A stretch of DNA of 34,951 bases from Oscillospiraceae bacterium (GCA_031271665.1 JAISVI010000093.1:1-34951), one strand, 5' to 3'. Shown: positions 9,236 through 18,814, numbered from the stretch's first letter. A program made the numbers and translations. Notes: a model not told the origin generated them from the sequence alone.

Positions 9236-9275
9236 TACTAAAGACACCTAACGCCTTAGCAAAAGGAGAAGCCTT

Positions 9276-9962
9276 ATGACTAGTAAGCGCAAGCTCGGCC
9301 TTGCCGTGGCCGTTGTTTTTGCAGTCAATATCCTTGTTTATATCCTTGTGATGGGTCCTTTAAGCGCCGAAGCCGCCGTGTACAGACAGGGTTCTGCCGG
9401 AAGCACGGTAAAGGAGATACAGCAGCGTCTTAAAGACTGGGGTTATTACAGCGGCGGCGTTGACGGCATATACGGTTCCAAGACCGTGGCGGCCGTGAAA
9501 TGGTTTCAGCAGAAAAACAAGCTGGCGGTCGACGGGATAACCGGGAAGGCGACGCTTGCCGCACTGGGCATTCGTGACTCCTCGGCAACCCCGGCGTCAT
9601 CGGCGCTTAACAACGACACCGAGCTTTTGGCGCGGCTTATCACGGCGGAGGCGCGGGGAGAACCCTATACCGGACAAGTCTCGGTGGGCGCGGTGGTTCT
9701 TAACCGCATCCGGCATCCGTCGTTCCCCGGCAGTATTTCGGGCGTCATATACCAAAACGGTGCGTTCACCTGTCTTGACGACGGCCAGTGGAGTTCCGTC
9801 ACCGTCAACGACACCGCGCGCAAGGCCGCCAAAGACGCGCTTAACGGCTGGGATCCCACTGGCGGCGCGATTTATTACTATAACCCCTCCACCGCCACGA
9901 ACAAGTGGATACGAAGCCGCCCGATTCTCACCTCTATCGGCAGACATGTATTTTGCGGCTGA
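9276..9962 (+). CDS. sleB: Spore cortex-lytic enzyme SleB-like cell wall hydrolase (PG-binding domain plus hydrolase_2)
   Basis: GSAGSTVKEIQQRLKDWGYYSGGVDGIYGSKTVAAVKWFQ...LARLITAEARGEPYTGQVSVGAVVLNRIRHPSFPGSISGVIYQ. Confidence 0.92.
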   Translation: MTSKRKLGLAVAVVFAVNILVYILVMGPLSAEAAVYRQGSAGSTVKEIQQRLKDWGYYSGGVDGIYGSKTVAAVKWFQQKNKLAVDGITGKATLAALGIRDSSATPASSALNNDTELLARLITAEARGEPYTGQVSVGAVVLNRIRHPSFPGSISGVIYQNGAFTCLDDGQWSSVTVNDTARKAAKDALNGWDPTGGAIYYYNPSTATNKWIRSRPILTSIGRHVFCG

Positions 9963-10003
9963 CGCGTAAAAACGATTGCGACCCGCAATCGTTTTTACGC
10001 GTC
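9961..10003. terminator. Bidirectional terminator: 19 bp perfect inverted repeat between convergent sleB and tmcAL
   Basis: gacgcgtaaaaacgattgc-gaccc-gcaatcgtttttacgcgtc. Confidence 0.85.
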
Positions 10004-11103
10004 TACTCAAGGCGCACGATACCGGCGGTGTATTCAAGACCCGACGGAATCGGACGGGGCATACACAGCGCAAGCTGATCCGTGGCGCGGCTTTCAAGCG
10101 CCAAGGCGTCTTGGTGCGCGGCGGCGCGGGAAATCACGGGAGACGTCACCCGGCCAAGCAGTTCCGTCCCGCCGCAGCCAATCCCAAGCAGACGCGTGTG
10201 CGGCGGCGTCAACGCGTCCCGCTCGGTCACGCCCAGAAAAGCGCACATAAACGCGCGGCGCAGCCGTGCGGCGGTGAAGCGCCGCGTTTTGGCAAGCGCG
10301 ATAAGCTCCTGCCAGCTTCCGGCCTTGCGCGCGCTTGCGTAAAGGCGTTCGTGAAGCCCGCCGTTCACTTCCGGCAGATTCGCGAAATCTTCCTTCGCAA
10401 GGCGGCGCAGACGCGAAAGAAGCGCCTTTTCGTCAAGCTTTATCGGCGCGCGCCCCGCCTTTATTTCGCGTTGAAGGATTTTTAAAGAAAAGCCGGGCAT
10501 TTCGCTTTCATCCGGCATTACGCCGTTTAAAAGCTTCCTGCGTATGGCGGACGCGCAGCCGCTTTCGCCGTCATGGCCGCCGCCCGAACGCCTTACGGTA
10601 AGCGGCGTTATGGAACAGTCGCCGCCAAGCGCCCGCAAATACTCGATGCCAAGGATATTGTTCGGCGTGAACAGTCCGCGGAGTTCCGGGTACATTTCGG
10701 GGTATGCGTAAGCCAGCGACTTATCCTTAGGGTACACCTCCGGGGTCTTGTCCGCCGCCCCGCGAAGAATGTCTATGTCGCCGCACTCCGAACCGAAGCT
10801 TAGGTGCGTTATGACGCCAAGGCTTCGCAGCACAGAAACTCCGGCGCGCGCGAAGCGCTCCGCACCGGCAAGGCTTTTTGCAAGCGGAAGTTCAAAAACG
10901 AGATCCGCTCCGGCCAGAAGCGCCGCCTCAGTTCGCGCGAATTTCGTCATTATCGGAAACTCCCCCCGCTGAACGGCGTGACCGCTTATCACCGCGACAA
11001 TGCGGCAGTCGCCGCCAAGCGCCGCGCGCGTTTGCGCGATATGGTACGCGTGTCCGGCGTGCAGGGGGTTATACTCGGCAATTATGCCCGCGACAGGTGT
11101 CAT
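10003..11103 (-). CDS. tmcAL: tRNA(Met) cytidine acetate ligase-like nucleotidyltransferase
   Basis: MTPVAGIIAEYNPLHAGHAYHIAQTRA...VISGHAVQRGEFPIMTKFARTEAAL...GADLVFELPL. Confidence 0.88.
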   Translation of the reverse strand: MTPVAGIIAEYNPLHAGHAYHIAQTRAALGGDCRIVAVISGHAVQRGEFPIMTKFARTEAALLAGADLVFELPLAKSLAGAERFARAGVSVLRSLGVITHLSFGSECGDIDILRGAADKTPEVYPKDKSLAYAYPEMYPELRGLFTPNNILGIEYLRALGGDCSITPLTVRRSGGGHDGESGCASAIRRKLLNGVMPDESEMPGFSLKILQREIKAGRAPIKLDEKALLSRLRRLAKEDFANLPEVNGGLHERLYASARKAGSWQELIALAKTRRFTAARLRRAFMCAFLGVTERDALTPPHTRLLGIGCGGTELLGRVTSPVISRAAAHQDALALESRATDQLALCMPRPIPSGLEYTAGIVRLE

Positions 11104-11108
11104 GCGCT

Positions 11109-12266
11109 TTATGAGAACGGATTGCTTACGCCGGACTTGCGCCGGTACAGCAGGGCGGAAATTACGCTTGTGGCGGGGACGATGACAATAAGTCCGATGC
11201 TTCCCGCAATGGCGCGCAGAATCTCGGTCGCGAGAAGTTCCCAGCTTATGATATACCCAAACTGTCTTAGATCGGTCGCCAGCAGCATCACCAGATGAAG
11301 CGAACCGCCGACATAGGCAAGGACAAGCGTATTCGTCATGGTTCCCATCATGTCGCGCCCGATTTTCATGCCAGAACGCACAAGTTCAAGCCCGTTCATG
11401 CCCGTTTTTATATTAAGCTCTTCAAGCGCCGAGGAAAGCGAGACCGCCACGTCCATCGCCGCGCCCAACGCGCCGATAAGTATTGCCGCGAACATCAAGC
11501 CGTTCATGTCAAGCCCTTCTACGCTAAGCATCTGCGCATGTTCGTCAATAAGTCCGGTCAGGCGCATAACGCTTTGCATAATAGCCACAAGGACGCCCGC
11601 CGTGAAAACACCGGTCATAATACCGAGAAGCGACGAGATAGTCTTTACCCCGACGCCGCCGATAATAAGTAGCGTTGCTATCGTTACAAGGGTGCATACC
11701 AAAAGCGACGCGCCGACAGGGCTTTGCCCCGCGCGAACCATCGGGATAAAGATAAGCGCAAGGCCAAGGCAGGTGACGATAAGCGCCACAAGCGAACGAA
11801 ACCCTTTCATGCCGCCGATAATGCACAGAATTACGGCAAAAAGCACAACAATAAATATAAGTCCCCAAGTGCGGTCATAGTCCTCAAATCCGCACATAGG
11901 CATGCCGTCTTCGCCAATATCCGGCCTGACAAAAATGCGGCTTCCGACGCGAAGCGGGGCGACCTTATAGTTAAGATGACCCAGTTCGACAATCCGCCCG
12001 GATACCTTTGTGCCTTTTGCCTCGCCGCTTGTGATTTCGGCGGTGAACAGCGTGGTCTTGTCGCCGCTCTCGTTTTCGCCGCTATACGACACTTCAAACG
12101 AGAGTACCCTTGCGTTAAGGATCTGACCGCTTTCGACGATTTGCGCCCACTTCACGGGGTCAGGGACGCCCGGTTCCGCGCGCTCGGCGCACCCGGCAAG
12201 AAGCGCGAATATGCAAAGCGCCATTGCGCCCGCGAAAAAAACATTTTTTAAAGACTTTCTTATCAT
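11109..12266 (-). CDS. YibE/F family membrane protein
   Basis: Start at ATG 12266 with AAAGGAG; signal/lipobox-like LLAGCAE, then multi-TM with GALGAAMDVAVSLSSAL. Confidence 0.88.
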   Translation of the reverse strand: MIRKSLKNVFFAGAMALCIFALLAGCAERAEPGVPDPVKWAQIVESGQILNARVLSFEVSYSGENESGDKTTLFTAEITSGEAKGTKVSGRIVELGHLNYKVAPLRVGSRIFVRPDIGEDGMPMCGFEDYDRTWGLIFIVVLFAVILCIIGGMKGFRSLVALIVTCLGLALIFIPMVRAGQSPVGASLLVCTLVTIATLLIIGGVGVKTISSLLGIMTGVFTAGVLVAIMQSVMRLTGLIDEHAQMLSVEGLDMNGLMFAAILIGALGAAMDVAVSLSSALEELNIKTGMNGLELVRSGMKIGRDMMGTMTNTLVLAYVGGSLHLVMLLATDLRQFGYIISWELLATEILRAIAGSIGLIVIVPATSVISALLYRRKSGVSNPFS

Positions 12267-12291
12267 GCGTAACTCCTTTGAAAACGCGCGA

Positions 12292-12320
12292 TTGCGCATA
12301 TCTGTGCGGCGTGGTATAAT
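12292..12320 (+). promoter_or_regulatory. Putative sigmaA promoter (TTGCGC-N17-TATAAT)
   Basis: ttgcgc 12292-12297, tataat 12315-12320. Confidence 0.55.
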
Positions 12321-12370
12321 TTAGTGACACTTGGCGCAAAGCGCCGTTAACGAGAGGGGCGCACAGGTTC

Positions 12371-13906
12371 ATGGACGCAGTGCAGACTCCGGCGGGAATC
12401 CGCCGCGCCGCGCCGTATCTTGCGTTTATTCTGCTTGGGCTTGTCCTTTTGCTTGTCCCGCCGGAAAGCGCCTTTGATACCACCGACACCCAACGGCTTA
12501 CCGCCGTGGCGATGCTTACCGCCGTACTTTGCTGGGTCGTTATGTGCGTTTTCGGCAGGGGACGCTCCGCCGGCGCGCTTGTCACGCTTTTAATAATCCT
12601 TGGCGTTATTGTGCGCGTCGGTTACGGGCATTACACCGGGTACGCCCTGCGCCAGCACGACCTTGGGCAGTGGAATCCCTCGTCGGGGGAATTTATCTCC
12701 GGCCACGCGCGTTATCTCGCACATTATATAGAAAATTGGTCTCCGATTCAAGAAGCATTTTGGCAGTCTCATCACCCGCCGTTTTACTATCTTATCGGCG
12801 GCAAGATAATCGGCTTTCTTACCGGGACAATGGGCCGAAGCCTTTTTTCGGCGCTGGAGTCGCTTCAGTGGTTCGGGGCGGCTGTTTCCGGAATGACGCT
12901 GGTTGTTTGCCGCCGCCTTTTCTCGTGTCTGGGATTGCGCGGCGGGCCGCTGGCGGCGGGCATGGCTCTTCTATGCTTCCACCCGTCGCTTATAATCCTG
13001 TCCGGCAGCATAAGCAACGAAAACCTTGCGGTGTTTTTCATGCTTGCCGCCGTTCTGCTTGCCCTTCAGTGGTATCAAAAACCCTCTTGGGTCAATACGG
13101 CGCTGCTTGCGCTTTCTGTCGGGCTTGGGATACTAACAAAGCTTTCAACAGTCCAAATTCTGCCCGTAGCCGCCGTTTTTATAATTATGAAGCTTCGCGG
13201 CATTAAGTCGGCGGAAGGGCTTGCCCCGCTTCTCCGGCGGCTTTCCGTACTCTTGACGGTATGCGTGCCGCTTGGGCTTTGGCCTGTTCTGTTTTCTTGG
13301 ATTCGCTTCGGCGTGTCGCCCGGCTTTACACAGCCGTCGGGGGCGGTCATGTATGTCGGGGATTACAGTTTCGCGCAGCGTCTGTTCGGCAATCTTCCGC
13401 AGCAGTTAGGAACGCTTCCGTATACGTCCATGCGCCCCGAAACCGACAGCAATATTCCCATGCACATACTTAAAAGCTCGCTTTTCGGCGAGTTTACGTT
13501 CGGCGGCGTGAACGCGCTGGCGTTGGTGTTCTTCTGCGTCAACCTCGCGATTATAGCGCTGTCCGCCGCCGCGTTCTTCTGCGCCGCAAGGAAAAGGCGC
13601 GGCGTGGGTATCGCTGCGGAAAAAGCCTATTCCAGACAGCGCGGCGCGGCTTTCTTTCTTTCCTGCATCTGGGCGGTAAATATGCTGTTTTACATTGGAT
13701 ATAATATCGCCATGCCATATATACCGGCTATGGACTTCCGCTCGGCGATCCCGGCGCTTGTCGCCGGGGCGGGCATACTTGCCCTTGGGGGCGACCGCAT
13801 AAAAACCTCTAACCCCCGGCTGTGGCGCGCCTTGCGAGTCCCCTGCTTCACCTTGGCCGCCGCCTTCGCCGTTATAAGCTGCGCGTTCTTTTTGACAATA
13901 GATTGA
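12371..13906 (+). CDS. Glycosyltransferase family 39-like integral membrane protein
   Basis: 511 aa multi-TM; YLAHYIENWSPIQEAFWQSHHPPFYYLIGGKIIGF resembles GT39/ArnT-like proteins. Confidence 0.75.
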   Translation: MDAVQTPAGIRRAAPYLAFILLGLVLLLVPPESAFDTTDTQRLTAVAMLTAVLCWVVMCVFGRGRSAGALVTLLIILGVIVRVGYGHYTGYALRQHDLGQWNPSSGEFISGHARYLAHYIENWSPIQEAFWQSHHPPFYYLIGGKIIGFLTGTMGRSLFSALESLQWFGAAVSGMTLVVCRRLFSCLGLRGGPLAAGMALLCFHPSLIILSGSISNENLAVFFMLAAVLLALQWYQKPSWVNTALLALSVGLGILTKLSTVQILPVAAVFIIMKLRGIKSAEGLAPLLRRLSVLLTVCVPLGLWPVLFSWIRFGVSPGFTQPSGAVMYVGDYSFAQRLFGNLPQQLGTLPYTSMRPETDSNIPMHILKSSLFGEFTFGGVNALALVFFCVNLAIIALSAAAFFCAARKRRGVGIAAEKAYSRQRGAAFFLSCIWAVNMLFYIGYNIAMPYIPAMDFRSAIPALVAGAGILALGGDRIKTSNPRLWRALRVPCFTLAAAFAVISCAFFLTID

Positions 13907-14031
13907 CGCCTGCGGGCGCTTATCATAAATCAGCACGGCACAACAAAGCGTTGCCGCCGCGGCGGCTGCGCCTTTACACTGCGTCGCCGCGCTCGTAGTC
14001 CGTTAACGAATGCCCGATTTCTCACATGCCG

Positions 14032-14907
14032 CTACTCTATGTCAAGGTGCATCTTATGCGCCGGGGGCGGGAACACCGCGTCTATTTCGCCCCAGTCCGG
14101 CGCGTCTATGCGCAAAGCGCAGGACGCCGCGTTTTCGCGGACATGCGCCGCCGTTCCCGCCTTGGGTACGGCGGTTATGTTCTTCTGCCGCAATACGAAC
14201 GCGAGAAGTATCTGCGCGGTCGTGACGCCGTATTTCGCCGCGACGCGCAAAAGCGCGGGGTCGGAGACAAGGTTCTGCCTCATGCGCGCAAGCCTTCCCC
14301 CTTGGGCAAGCGGGCAGTAGGCCATGGCGGCCACACCGTGCGCGGCAAGCCAAGGCAGAAGGTCAAACTCTATCCCGCGCGAGCCAAGGTGGTACATAAC
14401 CTGATTTGCCGCGCAGTTCTCCCCGCCGGGGACAGCCCAAAGCTCTTCCATATCCGGCGTGTCAAAGTTGGAAACGCCCCAGAAGCGGATTTTCCCCGCG
14501 CGTTTAAGCCCTTCCATGCAGCACACGGTTTCCTGAAGCGATACCGGACCGCGCCAGTGCAGCAGGTAAAGGTCAAGGCAGTCCGTGCCAAGCCGCCGCA
14601 GGCTTTGTTCACAGCTTTGAAAGATACGCCCCTCGCCCGCGTTTTGGGGAAGAACCTTTGACACAAGCTGATACTCTTTGCGCGGCACGCCGCGCAGCGC
14701 GCGGCGTATAAGCTCTTCCGAGCGACCGCTTCCGTACATTTCGGCGGTGTCGATAAGGTTCATGCCAAGGCTTACGCCAAGGCGCAGCGCCCTAATTTCC
14801 TCCTCCGCCCGCGACGGGTCGTCGCCAAGCGTCCACCCGCCCTGCCCAAGGGAGGGCATACTAAGGCTCACTTTTTCAAACCCCTGTGCCGCGAGTTGCG
14901 AAGCCAT
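14032..14907 (-). CDS. Aldo/keto reductase
   Basis: LGVSLGMNLIDTAEMYGSGRSEELIRRAL...LDLYLLHWRGPVSLQETVCCMEGLKRAGKIRFWGVSNF. The start may be slightly internal. Confidence 0.92.
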   Translation of the reverse strand: MASQLAAQGFEKVSLSMPSLGQGGWTLGDDPSRAEEEIRALRLGVSLGMNLIDTAEMYGSGRSEELIRRALRGVPRKEYQLVSKVLPQNAGEGRIFQSCEQSLRRLGTDCLDLYLLHWRGPVSLQETVCCMEGLKRAGKIRFWGVSNFDTPDMEELWAVPGGENCAANQVMYHLGSRGIEFDLLPWLAAHGVAAMAYCPLAQGGRLARMRQNLVSDPALLRVAAKYGVTTAQILLAFVLRQKNITAVPKAGTAAHVRENAASCALRIDAPDWGEIDAVFPPPAHKMHLDIE

Positions 14908-16388
14908 AGGTAAAGCTTCGGCATAAGCTTGGCTCCGGCGCGCTTTACGCGCCGCATGGTCTGGTCGCGGAAGCGATCCCAGCGCCAGATAAGGGCGCGC
15001 GGGTGCGCGCGGCGCAGCACGCGCCTGTCAAGCCCCGCCTCTCTGCGCGCGGCCTTCCGCTTGTCAGGCAAGGCGAAGATACGCCTGTACTTGCGCATAA
15101 GCTTATGGAAGCGATAGCTGATATAAAGCACGTCGTCCCGCGAAAACTGCGGCTGGCGAAGCTGAACCATATCGTTCGGGTCGACGGACGCGTCAAGGAA
15201 GCCCGCGTCGCGCGCCGTCTTTTCAAGCTGGGTGGCCGGATAGGGGTAAAATATGTTTGCGATAACCTTGTCAACGTCCATACGCGCGTTAAGCTTCACC
15301 GTCTCAAGCGCGAGGGAAAGCGTCTCGTGCGGAAGGCCGACGATATTATAGGTGCAGGTGGTGATCTTCGCCTGGCGCAGCCAGTGCGACACCTCAATCA
15401 TATGGTCGTTCTTCATGGTGCGGTGCAGATATTTTGTGCGGAACGCCTCGTTCCCGCTTTCAAGGCCGATGTCAATCATATAGCACCCGCCCTCGGCAAG
15501 CGTGCGCACCATGCGCTCGTCCAGACAGTCGAAGCGCAGATTGCAGTTGAAGGGAAGGCGTACATGCTTTGTATAAAGCGGCATAAACTCGTAAAACCAG
15601 TCCGGGTACATGTTGAATATCGCGTCGCGGAATTCAAGGAATTTGACGTCCGAGTCCTTTTCCAAAATCCGCGTCACGACTTTAAGCGCGTTTTCCGGCG
15701 AGCGGAAGCGCGCGTATTTTTTTCGGTTGGGGTACACGTTGCGGAACTGCGAGTTGCCGCAGTAGGTACACGAGAAAAGACACCCGCGCGACACCATGAC
15801 CATCGCCGTGTTTATCCGCCCGGTGCGCAGATTCTTAAAGTCAAAAAGGTCAATGTCGGGGAAGGGAAGCTCGTCCAGCTCTTCGATAAGCGGGCGCACG
15901 GGGTTTTTAACTATGTCCCCGTTCGGAAGCTTAAAGTAAAAGCTTTCGATGTCCGTTTTAAGCGTTTTTGTTTCGGCCCACGCGTCCGCAAGCTCGCGCA
16001 GGGGGTATTCGCCCTCGCCGATGCAGACCGCGTCCACGCCGCGAAGCGCAAGGCATATCTCCGGGACAAGGGTCGGGTGATAACCCCCGGCCATAACGGG
16101 TATGTCCGGCATCTCGCCGTCAAGCCACGCGGCCATCTCCGCGACAAAGGGCATAACGGTCGTTCGCATGGAGAATCCGATAATGTCCGGGGCAAAGCCG
16201 CGCACGGCGGAAAGGAACTCTTCCCTGTCCGGCATAAAGGTCTGGTGGTACAGCGAAACAGAGTGTCCCGCCGCCTTCAGCACCGCTGAAATCGAGGCAA
16301 GCCCCTCGCTGTAGTTGCCCGGAATATTGCGCAGATGCTTTGTTTCCTCCAGAAAGTCCGGGTAGATAAGCAGAAAACGTACAGGAAT
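14868..16388 (-). CDS. B12-binding domain radical SAM protein (start codon uncertain)
   Basis: VRFLLIYPDFLEETKHLRNIPGNYSEGLASISAVLKAAGHSVSLYH and radical SAM motif CLFSCTYCGNSQ. No ATG/GTG near the homology start; candidates are ATT 16388 and TTG 16424. Confidence 0.88.
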   Translation of the reverse strand: MPVRFLLIYPDFLEETKHLRNIPGNYSEGLASISAVLKAAGHSVSLYHQTFMPDREEFLSAVRGFAPDIIGFSMRTTVMPFVAEMAAWLDGEMPDIPVMAGGYHPTLVPEICLALRGVDAVCIGEGEYPLRELADAWAETKTLKTDIESFYFKLPNGDIVKNPVRPLIEELDELPFPDIDLFDFKNLRTGRINTAMVMVSRGCLFSCTYCGNSQFRNVYPNRKKYARFRSPENALKVVTRILEKDSDVKFLEFRDAIFNMYPDWFYEFMPLYTKHVRLPFNCNLRFDCLDERMVRTLAEGGCYMIDIGLESGNEAFRTKYLHRTMKNDHMIEVSHWLRQAKITTCTYNIVGLPHETLSLALETVKLNARMDVDKVIANIFYPYPATQLEKTARDAGFLDASVDPNDMVQLRQPQFSRDDVLYISYRFHKLMRKYRRIFALPDKRKAARREAGLDRRVLRRAHPRALIWRWDRFRDQTMRRVKRAGAKLMPKLYLWLRNSRHRGLKK

Positions 16389-16410
16389 GGAAATACCCCC
16401 AGTCTGTGAA

Positions 16411-16437
16411 TAGAGGGCGCGCAACGCGCGCCCTCTA
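16411..16437. other. 12 bp perfect inverted repeat upstream of the radical SAM gene
   Basis: tagagggcgcgc-aac-gcgcgccctcta. Confidence 0.85.
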
Positions 16438-16446
16438 TAAGCGAAG

Positions 16447-16547
16447 TGTTGAAAATTGCGTGTTCGCCCGCAGGGCGAACGAGCGAAGCGCTTGCGAACA
16501 GGCGCCTGTGGCGCGGTATTGCAAGCCGGAGCGGGCAATTTTCAACA
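16447..16547 (+). repeat. Branched structured repeat element, copy B (variant outer stem)
   Basis: tgttgaaaattgc...gttcgcccgcagggcgaac...gcttgcgaacaggcgcctgtggcgcggtattgcaagccggagcggg...gcaattttcaaca. Confidence 0.9.
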
Positions 16548-16570
16548 TGCCCATAATTTTAACAATTATA

Positions 16571-17734
16571 TTATGGAAGTTTAAGCACTCGGACGCGCAA
16601 AATGCCGTCGCGGCTTTCAAGGTTTTGGATAATGGCCTTCTTTGGAAGGTCGCTTATGTCCATAAGCGTATAGGCATAGTCCTTTTTGGACTTAGAAAGC
16701 ATGCTTTCGATGTTAAGCCCCGCGTCGCCAAGGACTGCCGAGGCGGTGGACAGCATGTTCGGAATGTTTCTGTGCGCCACGCACAGGCGGTATCCGGGCA
16801 GATACGGCAGACTTGTGTCGGGCATGTTCACGGCGTTCCTTATCGTGCCGTACATAAGGTACTCGCGCACCTCGTCACAGGCCATGACGGCGCAGTTATC
16901 CTCGCTTTCCGGGGTGGACGCGCCAAGGTGGGGGATGGGTACCACCTTCGGGTGGCGGGCAAGGCGCTCGTCGGGGAAGTCCGTTATATAGCGCGCGACC
17001 GTGCCGTCGTCAAGCGCCCTTAACAGCTCGTCCGTGTTAAGCAGTTCGCCCCGCGCGAAGTTCAGTATCCGCACGCCGGGACGCACGTTGCCAAGCATGT
17101 CCGCAAGGTCTTTTTTGGTGCTTTCGCTTGCCGGGACGTGAAGGGTCAGATAGTCGCTTTCGGCAAAGATTTGGCGTATGTCCTTGGCGCGGCGCACATT
17201 GCGCGAAAGCACCCACGCCGAGTCAACGGAGATGTACGGGTCAAAGCCAAGCACGTCCATGCCGATATGGTGCGCCGCGTTGGCAACGCCCACGCCGATT
17301 GCGCCAAGCCCGATTACGCCAAGCGTCTTGCCCTGTATCTCCGGGCCGACAAACTGTCCTTTGCCTTTCTCGACCTGCTTGGCCACGTCGTCGCCGGTAA
17401 GCGTCTTTGCCCACTCCACGCCGCCGATTATATCGCGCGAGGCAAGGAACAGCCCGCAAAGCGTAAGCTCGCGCACGGCGTTGGCGTTCGCGCCGGGGGT
17501 GTTGAATACCACTATGGCCTTGTCGCTGCATTTATCAACCGGTATGTTGTTCACGCCCGCGCCCGCGCGCCCGACGCAAAGCAGACTGCTTGGAAGCTCC
17601 ATTTCGTGCATAGAAGCGCTTCTAAGGATTATCGCGTCGGGGTTTGTGGCTTCGCCGTCTATACGGAAATGCTCGCCGGGGAGTTTCAGAAGGCCGACTG
17701 CCGCGATTTTGTTAAGCGTTTTGACTGTGTACAT
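16571..17734 (-). CDS. serA: D-3-phosphoglycerate dehydrogenase with C-terminal ACT-like region
   Basis: LCVGRAGAGVNNIPVDKCSDKAIVVFNTPGANANAVRELTL...LGVIGLGAIGVGVANAAHHIGMDVLGFDPYIS; adjacent to serC. Confidence 0.93.
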   Translation of the reverse strand: MYTVKTLNKIAAVGLLKLPGEHFRIDGEATNPDAIILRSASMHEMELPSSLLCVGRAGAGVNNIPVDKCSDKAIVVFNTPGANANAVRELTLCGLFLASRDIIGGVEWAKTLTGDDVAKQVEKGKGQFVGPEIQGKTLGVIGLGAIGVGVANAAHHIGMDVLGFDPYISVDSAWVLSRNVRRAKDIRQIFAESDYLTLHVPASESTKKDLADMLGNVRPGVRILNFARGELLNTDELLRALDDGTVARYITDFPDERLARHPKVVPIPHLGASTPESEDNCAVMACDEVREYLMYGTIRNAVNMPDTSLPYLPGYRLCVAHRNIPNMLSTASAVLGDAGLNIESMLSKSKKDYAYTLMDISDLPKKAIIQNLESRDGILRVRVLKLP

Positions 17735-17737
17735 CCG

Positions 17738-18814
17738 TTAGTTCTCCTTTTCAAACTCGTTCATATACTGCGCGAGTTTCTCCACGCCCTCCATAGGCAT
17801 GGCGTTATAGATCGACGCGCGCATACCGCCGACAAGGCGGTGTCCGGCAAGCGTTACAAGCCCGCGCGCGGCCGCGCCCTTTATAAAGGCGGCGTCCTTG
17901 TCCGCGTCGTTTGTGGTGAACACCACGTTCATCATCGAGCGGCTTTGTTTATCGACCTTGGAGGTGAAGAGTTTGGAGTCGTCAAGCGCGTCGTAAACAA
18001 CCTTCGCCTTCTTCTCGTTATAGACCTTCATCGCGTCAAGCCCGCCCATTTCCTTTACCCAGTCAAGCACAAGCCCAAGCAGGTAAATGCCATAGGTGGG
18101 CGGGGTGTTGTACATGCTTTGCGCCTTAATCTGCGCGGCATAGTCAAGATATGTCGGCAGCGGGCTTATGGGGTGGAGGACATCCTCGCGCAGAATGACA
18201 ACGGCAAGCCCCGCCGGCCCCATGTTCTTCTGCGCGCCAGCGTAGAGAAGCCCGAAGCGCGACACGTCAACAGGCTCGGACAATATGCAGGAGGATATAT
18301 CGCACACAAGCGGCACGCCGCCCGTTTCGGGGATATAGGGCCACTTTGTGCCAAAGATGGTGTTGTTCATGCAGTAATGCACATACGAGGCTTCCGGGTC
18401 AACCGCAAGTTCGCTTTGCTGTGGGATTTTGCTGAATGTAATGTCCGAGGTATCTACAAGCGCCCGGGCCGCGCCGAACTTTTTCCCCTCTTTGAACGCG
18501 TTGCCGGAGAACTGCCCCGTAACGGCGTAGTCTGCTTTTCCGGTTTTCCCGATAAGGTTCATCGCGGCCATAGCGAACTGAAGCGTCGCGCCGCCCTGCA
18601 GGAAAAGCACCTTATACTCCTCCGGGATTGACATAACCTCGCGCAGGGACGCCTCGGTCTGCGTTATGATCGCGTCAAAAACTTTGCTGCGGTGGCTCAT
18701 TTCCATAACGGACATGCCGCTTGCGCCGTAATCCGTTATCTCCGCCGCCGCGCGCTTTAGCACGGTTTCGGGCATCATCGCCGGCCCGGCGGAAAAGTTA
18801 AAAACTCGGCCCAT
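17738..18814 (-). CDS. serC: Phosphoserine aminotransferase
   Basis: MGRVFNFSAGPAMMPETVLKRAAAEITDYGASGMSVMEMSHRSKVFDAIITQTEASLREVM; canonical SerC. Confidence 0.97.
   Translation of the reverse strand: MGRVFNFSAGPAMMPETVLKRAAAEITDYGASGMSVMEMSHRSKVFDAIITQTEASLREVMSIPEEYKVLFLQGGATLQFAMAAMNLIGKTGKADYAVTGQFSGNAFKEGKKFGAARALVDTSDITFSKIPQQSELAVDPEASYVHYCMNNTIFGTKWPYIPETGGVPLVCDISSCILSEPVDVSRFGLLYAGAQKNMGPAGLAVVILREDVLHPISPLPTYLDYAAQIKAQSMYNTPPTYGIYLLGLVLDWVKEMGGLDAMKVYNEKKAKVVYDALDDSKLFTSKVDKQSRSMMNVVFTTNDADKDAAFIKGAAARGLVTLAGHRLVGGMRASIYNAMPMEGVEKLAQYMNEFEKEN

Noticed and set aside
9092-9247. Recurrent peptide NERSACEQAA-PRHRKPERGFLE in ORFs at several loci
   Set aside because: It is the translation of the branched repeat element in one frame; the DNA-level stems explain the conservation and the frame is not kept in all copies.
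15003-16289. 428 aa plus-strand ORF
   Set aside because: Antisense shadow of the radical SAM gene in GC-rich DNA; Arg/Val/His-rich with no recognisable motifs.
17138-18631. 497 aa plus-strand ORF
   Set aside because: Runs antisense across the confident serA and serC genes; no family signature.
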